Origin: Paenibacillus sp. USDA918EY
Lineage (GTDB): Bacteria > Bacillota > Bacilli > Paenibacillales > Paenibacillaceae
Direction of reading: 5' to 3'
Assembly: GCF_009870825.1 (NCBI RefSeq)
Contig: NZ_WTWY01000004.1
Span: 62,001 to 126,000 of the forward strand
Length of the DNA stretch: 64,000 bases
In this document: positions 51,878 through 61,217 of the stretch, in pieces
Position numbering within the stretch: the stretch's first letter is position 1
How the letters are laid out: each line of letters starts with the position of its first letter
Notes under the pieces: model-generated
What the model saw: the letters and a program-made list of their open reading frames with translations, nothing else
What the model was told of the DNA's origin: nothing
Database searches by the model: none
Program-made: the position numbers and the translations under genes

Positions 51878-54139
51878 ATGTCTGTTCTGGAACAAGACGT
51901 ACAAACCATGCAGCCGGGCTGGCGCGGGTTCAAAAAAGGAAATTGGATGAACAAAGTCAACGTCAACGACTTTATCGAGCGTAATATCATCCCCTACCTG
52001 GGAGACGAAGATTTTTTGGCCGGGCCGACGCAGAATACGACGGAGCTGTGGAAAATCGTATCCGATTTGACCAAGAAGGAAAGGGAAAACGGCGGCGTGC
52101 TGGATGTGGACGTTCATACGCCTTCGACGATTTTGTCCCATGGGCCGGGATATTTGGACAAAGAAAAGGAACAGATCGTCGGCGTTCAAACCGACGCCCC
52201 GTTCAAGCGGTCCATCCAGCCGTTCGGCGGCATCCGCATGATGGTCGATGCATGCGAGGCTTACGGTTTCGAGCTTCCCCAAGAATTGATCGACATCTTT
52301 ACGAATATCCGCAAAACGCATAACCAGGGCGTCTTTGACGCTTACACGACGGAGATGCGCGCGGCGCGCAAAGCGGGAATCATTACCGGCCTGCCCGATG
52401 CTTACGGCCGCGGCCGGATTATCGGCGACTATCGCCGCGTCGCCTTGTACGGCGTCGATTTCCTCATCCAGCAGAAAAAACGGGAGCTGCTCGAGCTTGA
52501 AGTCGATGCCATGGAGGAGGACGTCATTCGCCTGCGCGAGGAATTGTCCGAGCAAATCCGCGCGCTCGGCGAACTGAAGCAAATGGCCGGAATGCACGGC
52601 TACGACATCTCCAAGCCGGCGCAAAACGCCAAGGAAGCTTTCCAATGGCTATATTTCGGTTATTTGGCGGCCATCAAAGAGCAAAACGGCGCCGCGATGT
52701 CGCTGGGACGCGTTTCCTCGTTCCTCGACATCTACATCGAACGCGATCTGGCAGAAGGCACGCTGACGGAAACAGAGGCGCAGGAGCTTGTCGACCATTT
52801 TGTCATGAAGCTTCGGATCGTCAAGTTTCTGCGGACACCGGACTACAACGAGCTGTTCAGCGGCGATCCGACCTGGGTGACGGAGTCGATCGGCGGGATG
52901 TCGGTAAACGGGCAAACCCGGGTGACGAAAAACAGCTTCCGCTTCCTGCATACGCTGTACAATTTGGGACCGGCGCCGGAACCGAACCTGACGGTGTTGT
53001 GGTCGGAAAAACTTCCGGAGGCCTTCAAGAAATATTGCGCGAAGGTATCGATCGAGACGAGCTCGATCCAATACGAAAACGATGATTTGATGCGCCCGAT
53101 TTACGGCGACGACTACGGGATCGCCTGCTGCGTGTCCGCGATGCGGATCGGCAAGCAAATGCAGTTTTTCGGAGCCCGCGCAAACCTGGCAAAATGTTTG
53201 CTGTACGCCATTAACGGCGGGATCGACGAAAAATCCGGCGCGCAGGTCGGACCCGAATATCCGGCGATTACGTCCGAGGTGCTGTCGTATGACGAAGTGG
53301 TCAAACGGCTGAAGCCGATGATGGAATGGTTGGCGAAGCTGTACATGAACTCGCTGAACGTCATCCATTACATGCATGACAAATACTGCTACGAACGCAT
53401 CGAGATGGCGCTGCATGACCGCGACATCCTTCGCACGATGGCCTGCGGCATCGCCGGGCTGTCCGTAGCGGCCGATTCGCTGAGCGCGATCAAACACGCC
53501 AAAGTGAGACCGGTCCGCAATGAACGGGGCATTGCCGTCGATTTCGAGATCGAAGGCGAATATCCATGCTACGGCAACAACGACGATCGGGTGGACGGCA
53601 TCGCCGTTTGGCTGGTGGAAACGTTCATGGGCATGATCCGCAAGCATAAAGCGTACCGGAACGCGCTGCCGACCCAATCGGTCCTGACGATCACCTCGAA
53701 CGTCGTGTACGGCAAAAAAACGGGCACGACGCCGGACGGACGCAAGGCGGGCGAGCCGTTTGCGCCGGGCGCCAATCCGATGCACGGACGCGACAAGAAA
53801 GGGGCGCTCGCTTCCCTCAGCTCGGTAGCCAAACTCCCGTATGAGGACAGCCTCGACGGCATCTCCAATACGTTTTCGATCGTGCCGAAAGCGCTCGGCA
53901 AAGAGCCCGAGGTCCGCAAGTCGAACCTGGTATCGATGCTGGACGGATATTTCGGCAGCAAAGCGCATCATCTGAACGTCAACGTATTCGACCGCGAGCA
54001 GCTCATGGACGCGATGGAGCATCCGGAGAACTATCCGCAACTGACGATTCGCGTATCGGGTTACGCCGTCAACTTCGTGAAGCTGACGCGCGAGCAGCAG
54101 CTCGACGTCATTAACCGTACGTTCCACGGCTCCATGTAA
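51878..54139 (+). CDS. pflB: Formate C-acetyltransferase (pyruvate formate-lyase)
   Basis: Glycyl-radical enzyme that splits pyruvate with CoA into acetyl-CoA and formate. The catalytic cysteine pair appears in GIACCVSAM, and the C-terminal glycyl radical motif is RVSGYAVNF. The 753 residues are full length. ATG 51878 follows CGGAGGGA; an earlier in-frame start at 51812 is unlikely. It provides acetyl-CoA for AdhE and is activated by the gene product immediately downstream. Confidence 0.97.
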   Translation: MSVLEQDVQTMQPGWRGFKKGNWMNKVNVNDFIERNIIPYLGDEDFLAGPTQNTTELWKIVSDLTKKERENGGVLDVDVHTPSTILSHGPGYLDKEKEQIVGVQTDAPFKRSIQPFGGIRMMVDACEAYGFELPQELIDIFTNIRKTHNQGVFDAYTTEMRAARKAGIITGLPDAYGRGRIIGDYRRVALYGVDFLIQQKKRELLELEVDAMEEDVIRLREELSEQIRALGELKQMAGMHGYDISKPAQNAKEAFQWLYFGYLAAIKEQNGAAMSLGRVSSFLDIYIERDLAEGTLTETEAQELVDHFVMKLRIVKFLRTPDYNELFSGDPTWVTESIGGMSVNGQTRVTKNSFRFLHTLYNLGPAPEPNLTVLWSEKLPEAFKKYCAKVSIETSSIQYENDDLMRPIYGDDYGIACCVSAMRIGKQMQFFGARANLAKCLLYAINGGIDEKSGAQVGPEYPAITSEVLSYDEVVKRLKPMMEWLAKLYMNSLNVIHYMHDKYCYERIEMALHDRDILRTMACGIAGLSVAADSLSAIKHAKVRPVRNERGIAVDFEIEGEYPCYGNNDDRVDGIAVWLVETFMGMIRKHKAYRNALPTQSVLTITSNVVYGKKTGTTPDGRKAGEPFAPGANPMHGRDKKGALASLSSVAKLPYEDSLDGISNTFSIVPKALGKEPEVRKSNLVSMLDGYFGSKAHHLNVNVFDREQLMDAMEHPENYPQLTIRVSGYAVNFVKLTREQQLDVINRTFHGSM

Positions 54140-54203
54140 ACCGGGGTACGGGTTCTCCCGTGCCGAACCGGACATCAAGCGGATGCGGAAAGGATGACTT
54201 CAT

Positions 54204-54941
54204 ATGATCAAAGGGCATGTACACTCCATGGAAACCTTCGGAACCGTCGACGGGCCGGGCATCCGCTTTGTCCTTTTCATGCAGGGCTGCCTGCTGAAAT
54301 GCCGGTACTGCCATAACCCGGATACCTGGGCGCTGGACGGCGGCAAAGAGATGACGGTCGAGGAAGTGCTGGCCGAAATCGAACCTTATTTGCCGTATTA
54401 CCGGGCATCCGGGGGCGGCCTTACCGTTTCGGGCGGCGAGCCTACGTTGCAGTCGCATTTTGTGGCGGAGCTGTTCGAGGAGGCGAAAAGACGCTGGAAC
54501 CTGCACACGGCGCTCGACAGCAACGGCTTTAACGAAGCGGAGCGGATTCATCGGCTGCTGGACGCGACGGACCTGGTGCTGCTGGACATCAAGCACATCG
54601 ACGACGCCGAGCATATCAAGCTGACGGGGAAATCCAACGAACGGACGCTGCAGACGGCGAAATGGCTGTCGGAGCATGGGCGCAAAATGTGGATCCGGCA
54701 CGTGTACGTGCCGGGCATCCATGACCGCGAGGAACACCTGGTCGACCTCGGCCGGTTCATCGGGACGCTCCGGGGCGTCGAAAAATTCGAAATTCTTCCC
54801 TACCACCAGATGGGCGTCTACAAATGGGAGGCGCTTGGCAAAACCTACCCTTTGGAAGGCGTTCCGAGCCCTGCCGAAGAAGAGGTGCAGCGCGCGTACC
54901 GTTTGATAGAAGCCGGGCGCAAACAAACCGAATCCGCATAA
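54204..54941 (+). CDS. pflA: Pyruvate formate-lyase activating enzyme
   Basis: Radical-SAM enzyme that installs the glycyl radical on PflB. The cluster motif is CLLKCRYC (CxxxCxxC) after TFGTVDGPGIRFVLFMQG; HNPDTW and SGGEPTLQ follow. The 245-residue length is normal. AAAGGATG precedes ATG 54204. The gap to pflB is 64 bases, and a terminator follows. Confidence 0.97.
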   Translation: MIKGHVHSMETFGTVDGPGIRFVLFMQGCLLKCRYCHNPDTWALDGGKEMTVEEVLAEIEPYLPYYRASGGGLTVSGGEPTLQSHFVAELFEEAKRRWNLHTALDSNGFNEAERIHRLLDATDLVLLDIKHIDDAEHIKLTGKSNERTLQTAKWLSEHGRKMWIRHVYVPGIHDREEHLVDLGRFIGTLRGVEKFEILPYHQMGVYKWEALGKTYPLEGVPSPAEEEVQRAYRLIEAGRKQTESA

Positions 54942-54953
54942 GCGAATCGCCTG

Positions 54954-54986
54954 AAGAGCTCTTTTCTGCATAAGAAAAGGGCTCTT
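54954..54986 (+). terminator. Terminator after pflA
   Basis: AAGAGC-T-CTTTTC / GAAAAG-G-GCTCTT with a 7-base loop; the T-tract is short, so efficiency is uncertain. Confidence 0.75.
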
Positions 54987-55134
54987 GGTTTGTCTGCGGA
55001 ACCTTGGGAGGCTGCCGTTTTTGCAAATTTCCGAAATAGTAGAGATTTTTATCCCCAAAATAGCAGATTGTTGCACTAACGTTGATGTATACTCATTCTT
55101 ATAATGAGAATGTGAGATTTAAGGGGGATCAACG

Positions 55135-56526
55135 ATGAAGGTCAAGAGAAGCTTGATTCTTTTGATATCGCTGTGCTTCGCTGCTTCATTATGGCTGACA
55201 GCCTGTGAGAACCAAAGCGCGCCCAACCATGAAAACGCATCCAATGCAAAAGGGGCCAATGCCGCAGAGAAAAAGGCCGAACCCTTCGATTTGACGCTCC
55301 GTCACACCCAGGTCGGCAAAGATAAAGAGAAACGGTTTGCCATCCTGAACGACGTAGTCAAAAAGGTGGAGGCCGAGGTCGACGGGCTGACGTTCAGATT
55401 GGACGGCGTCGATTCCGACGTAAACCGCAAAGAAAAACTCCGCGGTGAGATGGCGGCGGGCAATCCTCCCGATATTTTCGACCTGTTCGGCAGCCCGGAT
55501 TCCGTCATGTACGCCAAGCAGGGGAAGCTGCTGGATTTGACGCCGATCATCGAGGAACTGGGCATCAAGGACAAATTTTCTTCATTAGATGCATTTACAT
55601 ACGAGGGGAAAGTGTACGGGCTGCCGATCGGCGGCTCGGGCGAAGGGTTTTATTACAACAAGGAATATTTCGAGAAAAAAGGCTGGAAACCGCCGGCGAC
55701 GTTTGCGGAGTTCGAGAACATGCTGGCTGAAATCAAAGCCGACGGCAAGGTCCCGATTGCCGCGGCCTCGAAAGCCGGCTGGATTCCGCTCATGATCACC
55801 AACCATTTATGGTCGCGTTACGCCGGCCCGGACATTACCGCCAAGTTTGCCACCGGCGAAGCCGCATGGACCGACCCGAACGTCGTCAAGGCTTTCGCCA
55901 AGCATAAGGAATGGAAAGACAAAGGCTACTTTACCGAAGGCGAGCTCGGGTTGGAATATCCGGAATATACGGCCCAGTTTACGAGCGGCAAAGCGATCCT
56001 GATGTACGACGGCACGTGGAAATCATCCGTGTTCAAGCAGGGGGAATCCGGTGCTTCCATGTTCGGCAAAGTAGGATTTTTTAACATGCCGCCGGTCGAG
56101 GGGGGCGTCGGGGACCAGACCTCGCTGATGCTGAATTTCAACAACGGTTACGGCTTTTCGGCCGCGGTCGCCAAGGATCCCCGCAAAATCGCGGCGGTCA
56201 AATCCTTCATTAAAAACATGTTCAACGAGGATATGCAGATCCGCGGACTGGTCGAAGACGGCGTGCTGCCGGCGATGAAGCTGGATGCCTCGGTACTCGC
56301 CTCGAGCATTAACGACGGCCTCATGAAGGAGATCGTCGACGTGATCGAGAAAGCGGATACGAAATTTCCGGCCTTCGATGCCCTGGTTCAGGCGGACGTG
56401 ACGTCGGAGATCAGCAACGTCCAAATCCAGAAGCTGATCAGCGGCCAGACGACGCCGGAAAAAATGGCCGAGGCGCTGCAGAAAGTGCAGGACGAAGCCA
56501 ATAGGGCGGCCGATTCCGCCAAATAG
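55135..56526 (+). CDS. Extracellular solute-binding lipoprotein (sugar ABC type)
   Basis: A 463-residue family 1 binding protein with lipobox LTAC (Cys24) and a short Asn/Ala-rich linker. Bilobal features are LRGEMAAGNPPDIFDLFG, GLPIGGSGEGFYYNKEYFEKKGW and MYDGTWKSSVF. No permease or ATPase genes follow. Instead come a YesM kinase, a YesN regulator and a GH3 glycosidase, so it may present a ligand to the kinase or serve a transporter encoded elsewhere. GGGGGATC precedes the ATG. An inverted repeat CATTCT-N7-AGAATG overlaps a TATAAT upstream (55094-55112). Confidence 0.88.
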   Translation: MKVKRSLILLISLCFAASLWLTACENQSAPNHENASNAKGANAAEKKAEPFDLTLRHTQVGKDKEKRFAILNDVVKKVEAEVDGLTFRLDGVDSDVNRKEKLRGEMAAGNPPDIFDLFGSPDSVMYAKQGKLLDLTPIIEELGIKDKFSSLDAFTYEGKVYGLPIGGSGEGFYYNKEYFEKKGWKPPATFAEFENMLAEIKADGKVPIAAASKAGWIPLMITNHLWSRYAGPDITAKFATGEAAWTDPNVVKAFAKHKEWKDKGYFTEGELGLEYPEYTAQFTSGKAILMYDGTWKSSVFKQGESGASMFGKVGFFNMPPVEGGVGDQTSLMLNFNNGYGFSAAVAKDPRKIAAVKSFIKNMFNEDMQIRGLVEDGVLPAMKLDASVLASSINDGLMKEIVDVIEKADTKFPAFDALVQADVTSEISNVQIQKLISGQTTPEKMAEALQKVQDEANRAADSAK

Positions 56527-56646
56527 CAGCGAAGGCTGCCGGAGATAACGAGCTGTGCGGACGGTTAGCAAGCCAAGGCGTTTTTGCATGCAGGGCCATG
56601 CGCTTAATAACGGATTTTGCAAAATGTCGAGAATGGAAGAGTGCCC

Positions 56647-58473
56647 ATGAATTTGCGCAACAAGTTGTTTACGGCATTTGTCGTGCTCATCATCGTGCCC
56701 GTATGCATTTTGGGCGTCGTCACGTATATCGTGTCGTCGCATTCGATCGAAGAAAAATACAGCCGCCAGACCGAATATTCGCTGAAATCGATCAGCTACA
56801 GCATCGGGACCGTCCTGAGGCAGATGGACAACGTGACGGATAACGGCATCGCCACCTCCGTTTTCCATATGGCGCTTGCCGCCAAGGACCCGTCCAAGCA
56901 GGATTTGAACGAAGAGCAGCTCAGCCTGAACAACAGCCAGCGGAATTTTCGCAATTTGCTGTATAACCATCCGGCGATCAGTTACGCCTTTCTGTACAAC
57001 CTGCGCGGCGCGGTCGTATCGGTGTTCACCAAAGAAAACTTTAAGACCATGCCTTTCGAGGATTTCAAAAAACAGCCTCTGTACCAGGAAGTCATGGATC
57101 TGAACGGCGTGCCGAAATGGATCGCCCCGCATGAATATCCCGTGCTCACGGGCACCGAACCGGTATTCACGCAAATCCGGCTGGTCAAGGAGCTGAGCTA
57201 TTTCAAAAACATCGGCATCCTCGTCGTGCAAATCAAAAACTGGGATATCGAATCGATTTTCCGCAACTTGTCCCCGACGCAAAACATGCAGTCCACCCAG
57301 TTTATGCTCGTCAACGACGACGGCCTGATTTTGTACGACCCGAACAAAACGCTGGAAGGCAAACGGATTTCCTCCGTCATGAAAAAGGCGGTGCATTTCG
57401 GATCCGGGTACCAGAGCTTCAAAACCGATTTCGACAACGAAAAAAGCATCGTTTCGATTTACCATATGGAGGATTACTCCTGGAACGTGGTCGCGGTAAC
57501 CTCCTGGGCGTCGCTGTCCAAGGAAACGCTCGTTTTTGCCCAATGGTTTATCGGGATCACCCTGCTGTGCCTGCTGGCGGCCATTACGTTCAACATGGTG
57601 TTCATGAGAAGGATTACCGGCTCCATCGGCGTTATCGTCCGTTTCATGCGGAAGGTGGAGGGCGGCGATTTTAACGTGCAGGTGGAGGACCGGGGCAAGG
57701 ACGAGCTGCATATTTTAGCCAAAGGCTTCAACGACCTGGTCGGCCAGATCAACAGCCTGTTCAAGCAGATCAAAACCGAGCAGAAGCAGAAAACCGAAGC
57801 CGAGCTGCGCGTGCTTCAGGCCCAGATCAAGCCGCATTTCCTGTTTAACACGCTCGAGTCGATCAACGTGCTGGCGATCCAGAACGAAGGCGTCAAAGTG
57901 AGCGAGATGGTGCACAGGCTCGGCAATATTTTGCGGATCAGCATCCAGGACAAGGAGGAAATTCCGCTTGACCAGGAAATCGAGCATTTGCGCAGCTATT
58001 TGGAGATCCAGAAGTTCCGGTTCGACGACCTGTTCGATTACGAGCTGGACATCCCGCCGGAGCTGGGCCGGCGTAGCGTGCTGAAGCTGACCCTTCAGCC
58101 GCTCGTCGAAAACTGTATCCAACATGGCTTTGAAGGGATCGGTTACAAGGGGCATATCCATGTGTCGTGCTGGACGGACCGGGGCCGCTTCATTTTGCAG
58201 GTGCAGGACAACGGAATCGGCATGAGTCCGGAGCAGCTTCGCAAATTCGTCTACATGAAGACGGACAAGGAAGAGGAATCCGGCCGCAACAAAGTGGAAG
58301 ACAGACATATAAATGAGGAACGGAGGGGGCTGGGCGTGCGGAGCGTGGCCGACCGGATCCGGATCCATTACGGGGAGTACTACGGATTGTTTATTTGTTC
58401 TTCGCTTTTGACGGGGACGATCATTCAATGTGTTTTGCCTGATGCCGAATGGAGGGATAAAAATGATCCTTAA
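56647..58473 (+). CDS. YesM-type sensor histidine kinase
   Basis: A 608-residue membrane kinase of the LytS/YesM class. The first transmembrane helix lies near residues 8-30. An extracellular sensor of about 250 residues is followed by a second helix (FIGITLLCLLAAITFNMVF), HAMP, and a His_kinase domain with LRVLQAQIKPHFLFNTLESI (phospho-accepting His) and the HATPase motifs DNGIGMS and GLGVRSVADRI. ATG 56647 is chosen because it begins just before the first helix and follows GGAAGAG. Its end overlaps the response regulator by 11 bases. Confidence 0.93.
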   Translation: MNLRNKLFTAFVVLIIVPVCILGVVTYIVSSHSIEEKYSRQTEYSLKSISYSIGTVLRQMDNVTDNGIATSVFHMALAAKDPSKQDLNEEQLSLNNSQRNFRNLLYNHPAISYAFLYNLRGAVVSVFTKENFKTMPFEDFKKQPLYQEVMDLNGVPKWIAPHEYPVLTGTEPVFTQIRLVKELSYFKNIGILVVQIKNWDIESIFRNLSPTQNMQSTQFMLVNDDGLILYDPNKTLEGKRISSVMKKAVHFGSGYQSFKTDFDNEKSIVSIYHMEDYSWNVVAVTSWASLSKETLVFAQWFIGITLLCLLAAITFNMVFMRRITGSIGVIVRFMRKVEGGDFNVQVEDRGKDELHILAKGFNDLVGQINSLFKQIKTEQKQKTEAELRVLQAQIKPHFLFNTLESINVLAIQNEGVKVSEMVHRLGNILRISIQDKEEIPLDQEIEHLRSYLEIQKFRFDDLFDYELDIPPELGRRSVLKLTLQPLVENCIQHGFEGIGYKGHIHVSCWTDRGRFILQVQDNGIGMSPEQLRKFVYMKTDKEEESGRNKVEDRHINEERRGLGVRSVADRIRIHYGEYYGLFICSSLLTGTIIQCVLPDAEWRDKNDP

Positions 58474-59251
58474 CGTAATGCTTGTCGATGACGAGGCTCC
58501 GATCCTCAACAATTTAAAACGCATCATTCCGTGGAAGGACATGAACATGCAGGTGCTGACCGCCCGGAGCGGCAAGGAAGCCTTGGAGTTGTTCGACATT
58601 CATAACCCGGACATTATTTTGTGCGACATCCGCATGCCGGTCATGGACGGCCTGACATTGATCGGGGAGCTTCGGGAACGGGGTTCGAACGCGGAAATCA
58701 TTTTGCTGACAGGCTACCAGGAGTTTGAATACGCCAGGGCGGGCATCAAATACAAGGTGCGCGATTACATTTGCAAGCCGATCCACTATAAGGAACTCGA
58801 AAACACGATCCGCGCGGTCGGGGAACAAATCGTCCATCAGCGGCTGAAGGATCCTTTTCAGCAAACGGTGTCCCGCATCGGGGAGGCGGAAGGGCAGCAG
58901 ACCGCCAGAAAAAATCCGCAGCAGCTTATGGCGGAGGCCGTTGCTTATATCGCGAGCAGGCTGGATACGGATTTGGGCATCGAGGAGCTTGCCGGGCATC
59001 TGGGAATCAGCTGCAGTTATTTCAGCCTTTTGTTCAAAAACCATCTGGGGATGACCTTCGTGGAATACGTCACCGGGAAGCGCATCGAAGCCGCGAAATA
59101 TTTGCTGCTCCACAGCGATAAAAGCATCACGCAAATCGGCGTCGGCATCGGTTACCACGAGCGGCGGTATTTTACGAAGGTGTTTCAGCGGCATACCGGC
59201 ATGACCCCGTCGGAATTCCGCGATCAAGCGAGAAGTATCCCTGTAAGCTGA
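58463..59251 (+). CDS. YesN-type response regulator with AraC DNA-binding domain
   Basis: A 262-residue protein: receiver domain VMLVDDEAPI with phospho-acceptor Asp in ILCDIRMPVMDG and KPIHYKEL, then a C-terminal AraC double HTH (IEELAGHLGISCSYFSLLFKNHLG and GIGYHERRYFTKVFQRHTGMTPSEFR). It is shorter than many YesN proteins because the linker domain is reduced. GGAGGGA precedes ATG 58463 inside the kinase gene, indicating coupling. It likely activates the flanking binding-protein and GH3 genes. Confidence 0.93.
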   Translation: MILNVMLVDDEAPILNNLKRIIPWKDMNMQVLTARSGKEALELFDIHNPDIILCDIRMPVMDGLTLIGELRERGSNAEIILLTGYQEFEYARAGIKYKVRDYICKPIHYKELENTIRAVGEQIVHQRLKDPFQQTVSRIGEAEGQQTARKNPQQLMAEAVAYIASRLDTDLGIEELAGHLGISCSYFSLLFKNHLGMTFVEYVTGKRIEAAKYLLLHSDKSITQIGVGIGYHERRYFTKVFQRHTGMTPSEFRDQARSIPVS

Positions 59252-59320
59252 TTTCCGTTATGATAGAAATGTTGGAAAAGCAAGCCCTATTTTTAAGTTG
59301 ATAAGGAAGTGCATAGAAAA

Positions 59321-60931
59321 ATGGATCTTTCGAACATGACACTGGAGCAAAAAATCGGCCAAATGTTCATTTGCGGATTTCATTCATTGGTGCCGGACGA
59401 CCAGATCAAGAAACTGATTCAGGAATACCATCTGGGAGGCGTCATTTATTTCCGCCGCAATATCGGCGACCCCGAACAAGTGGCCGGACTTTCGGCTTCG
59501 CTGCAAAAGCTGGCTGCGGATCAAGGGGATTTGCCGCTGTGGATCGCCATCGATCAGGAAGGCGGCATGGTGGCGCGGATCGACCATAAAAAAATGAGCC
59601 GGATTCCGGGCAATATGTCCCTGGGCGCTACCGGCAATCCGGCATACAGCTATGAGGTGTCGAAGATCAGCGCCGAGGAGCTGCTTCAGGTCGGCATCAA
59701 CATGAACTTCGCGCCATGCCTCGACGTCAACAACAACCCGCATAACCCGGTGATCGGGGTCCGGTCGTTCGGGGAAGACGCCGACCGGGTCGCCGAACAT
59801 GGGGCGGCCGTCATCAAGGCGTTCCAGGAGAAGGGGCTGTCCGCAGCCGCAAAACATTTTCCGGGGCATGGCGATACGAACGTGGACAGCCATATGGGCT
59901 TGGCTACCGTCGAGCATAACCTGGACCGCCTGCAGCAGGTTGAGCTGAAGCCGTTCATCGAGGCGATCCGCGGCGGCGTCGACGTCATCATGACTGCCCA
60001 CGTCATTTTCCCGGCCATCGAGCCGGAACGGATCCCTGCCACATTGTCGAGATCGGTGCTGACCGGGCTGCTGCGCGAGGATTTGGCCTACGACGGCATC
60101 ATCGTGACCGATTGCCTTGAAATGCACGCGATCGCCAAGTTTTTCGGCATCGGGGAAGGAGCGGTCAAAGCGGTGGAAGCCGGCGCGGACGTCGTCCTGG
60201 TCAGCCATACGCTCAGCGATCAGATCGAAGCGATCGAAGCGGTTAAACAAGCCGTCTTGTCGGGAAGAATCAGCGAAAAAACGATCGACAACGCCGTTGC
60301 CCGCATTTTGGCGCTGAAATCCAAACGGCTGGCGAACCTGAAAACCCCGGACGAGCCGCCGGTATTCCGCGAAAGGCATGAGAAACCCGAGGTGGATCGC
60401 CTGCTAAAGGAGGTTTCCCTGAAGAGCGTGACGCTCGTCAAGGACCAGGGGCAGCTGCCGCTTCAACCCGAAACGCCCGTGTTGGTCATCTGGCCCGAAT
60501 TGCGTTCCGAAACGCAGGTCGACGAGCCGTGGACGGAGTTTGTCACCCTTGGGGATGCGCTGTCCGGCCATGTGGAGCAGGTTCAGGAAATCGTGGTCAG
60601 CGCCGAACCGGACGAGGAAGCAATCGAACGGGTGATCTCCGTTGCCGCAGGCTTCAGTCAGGTCGTCCTGGTCACTTATACGGCGGGAAGCGCGCTGCCG
60701 GAAGGACAGCGCGTGCTGGCCGAGCGGCTGATGGAGCAAAAGCATGACAAGCTGGTGGCGGCTTCAACCCGGAATCCGTACGATTTGAACGAAATTCCAT
60801 CCATTCCGGCTTATCTGTGCTGCTACGAAAATACGCCTTATTTCATGGAAGCGTTGGCGGCCGTGCTGGCAGGGAAAAACAAAGCCGAAGGCAAGCTGCC
60901 TGTCAGCCTGAGCGTCTTGGGCGCCGTCTAA
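59321..60931 (+). CDS. GH3 beta-N-acetylhexosaminidase (NagZ-like)
   Basis: A 536-residue glycosidase that should release terminal GlcNAc, from muropeptides or chitin. GH3/NagZ marks are IDQEGGMVARI, AKHFPGHGDTNVDSH (Lys-His and the His/Asp acid-base dyad loop typical of NagZ) and nucleophile Asp in VTDCLEM. The C-terminal second domain resembles that of Bacillus NagZ. No signal peptide is seen, so it is probably cytosolic. ATG 59321 lies 11 bases after AAGGAAG; a GTG at 59309 overlaps that site. Position after the kinase/regulator pair suggests an amino-sugar or peptidoglycan recycling regulon. Confidence 0.9.
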   Translation: MDLSNMTLEQKIGQMFICGFHSLVPDDQIKKLIQEYHLGGVIYFRRNIGDPEQVAGLSASLQKLAADQGDLPLWIAIDQEGGMVARIDHKKMSRIPGNMSLGATGNPAYSYEVSKISAEELLQVGINMNFAPCLDVNNNPHNPVIGVRSFGEDADRVAEHGAAVIKAFQEKGLSAAAKHFPGHGDTNVDSHMGLATVEHNLDRLQQVELKPFIEAIRGGVDVIMTAHVIFPAIEPERIPATLSRSVLTGLLREDLAYDGIIVTDCLEMHAIAKFFGIGEGAVKAVEAGADVVLVSHTLSDQIEAIEAVKQAVLSGRISEKTIDNAVARILALKSKRLANLKTPDEPPVFRERHEKPEVDRLLKEVSLKSVTLVKDQGQLPLQPETPVLVIWPELRSETQVDEPWTEFVTLGDALSGHVEQVQEIVVSAEPDEEAIERVISVAAGFSQVVLVTYTAGSALPEGQRVLAERLMEQKHDKLVAASTRNPYDLNEIPSIPAYLCCYENTPYFMEALAAVLAGKNKAEGKLPVSLSVLGAV

Positions 60932-60964
60932 CCATGCACTGAATTGAATCGTCGCAAGGTTTGA

Positions 60965-61008
60965 AAGCGGGAGATCCCTTTTCGGCGGGAATCCTCCGCT
61001 TTTTTTTC
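60965..61008 (+). terminator. Terminator after the GH3 gene
   Basis: AAGCGG-GAGAT-CCC / GGG-AATCC-TCCGCTT with eight T residues; the stem has one bulge. Confidence 0.85.
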
Positions 61009-61217
61009 TGAACATCAAGATTTTCCGGGGAGAAAAAGCTTGCTAAAACCGTGGGAAAATTCCGTATAAAACAGCCGGTCATGCCCAAAAATTCCACCGA
61101 TCGACTTTTTTCTTATTTTGCTTGAAAACGGTAAGCAACTTTTTATCGGATACTGCGTCTAATACTATGTCTGTTTGAGGGCGAGATAGAAAAATGGGAG
61201 TGTAAAGGAGTCTGTAC

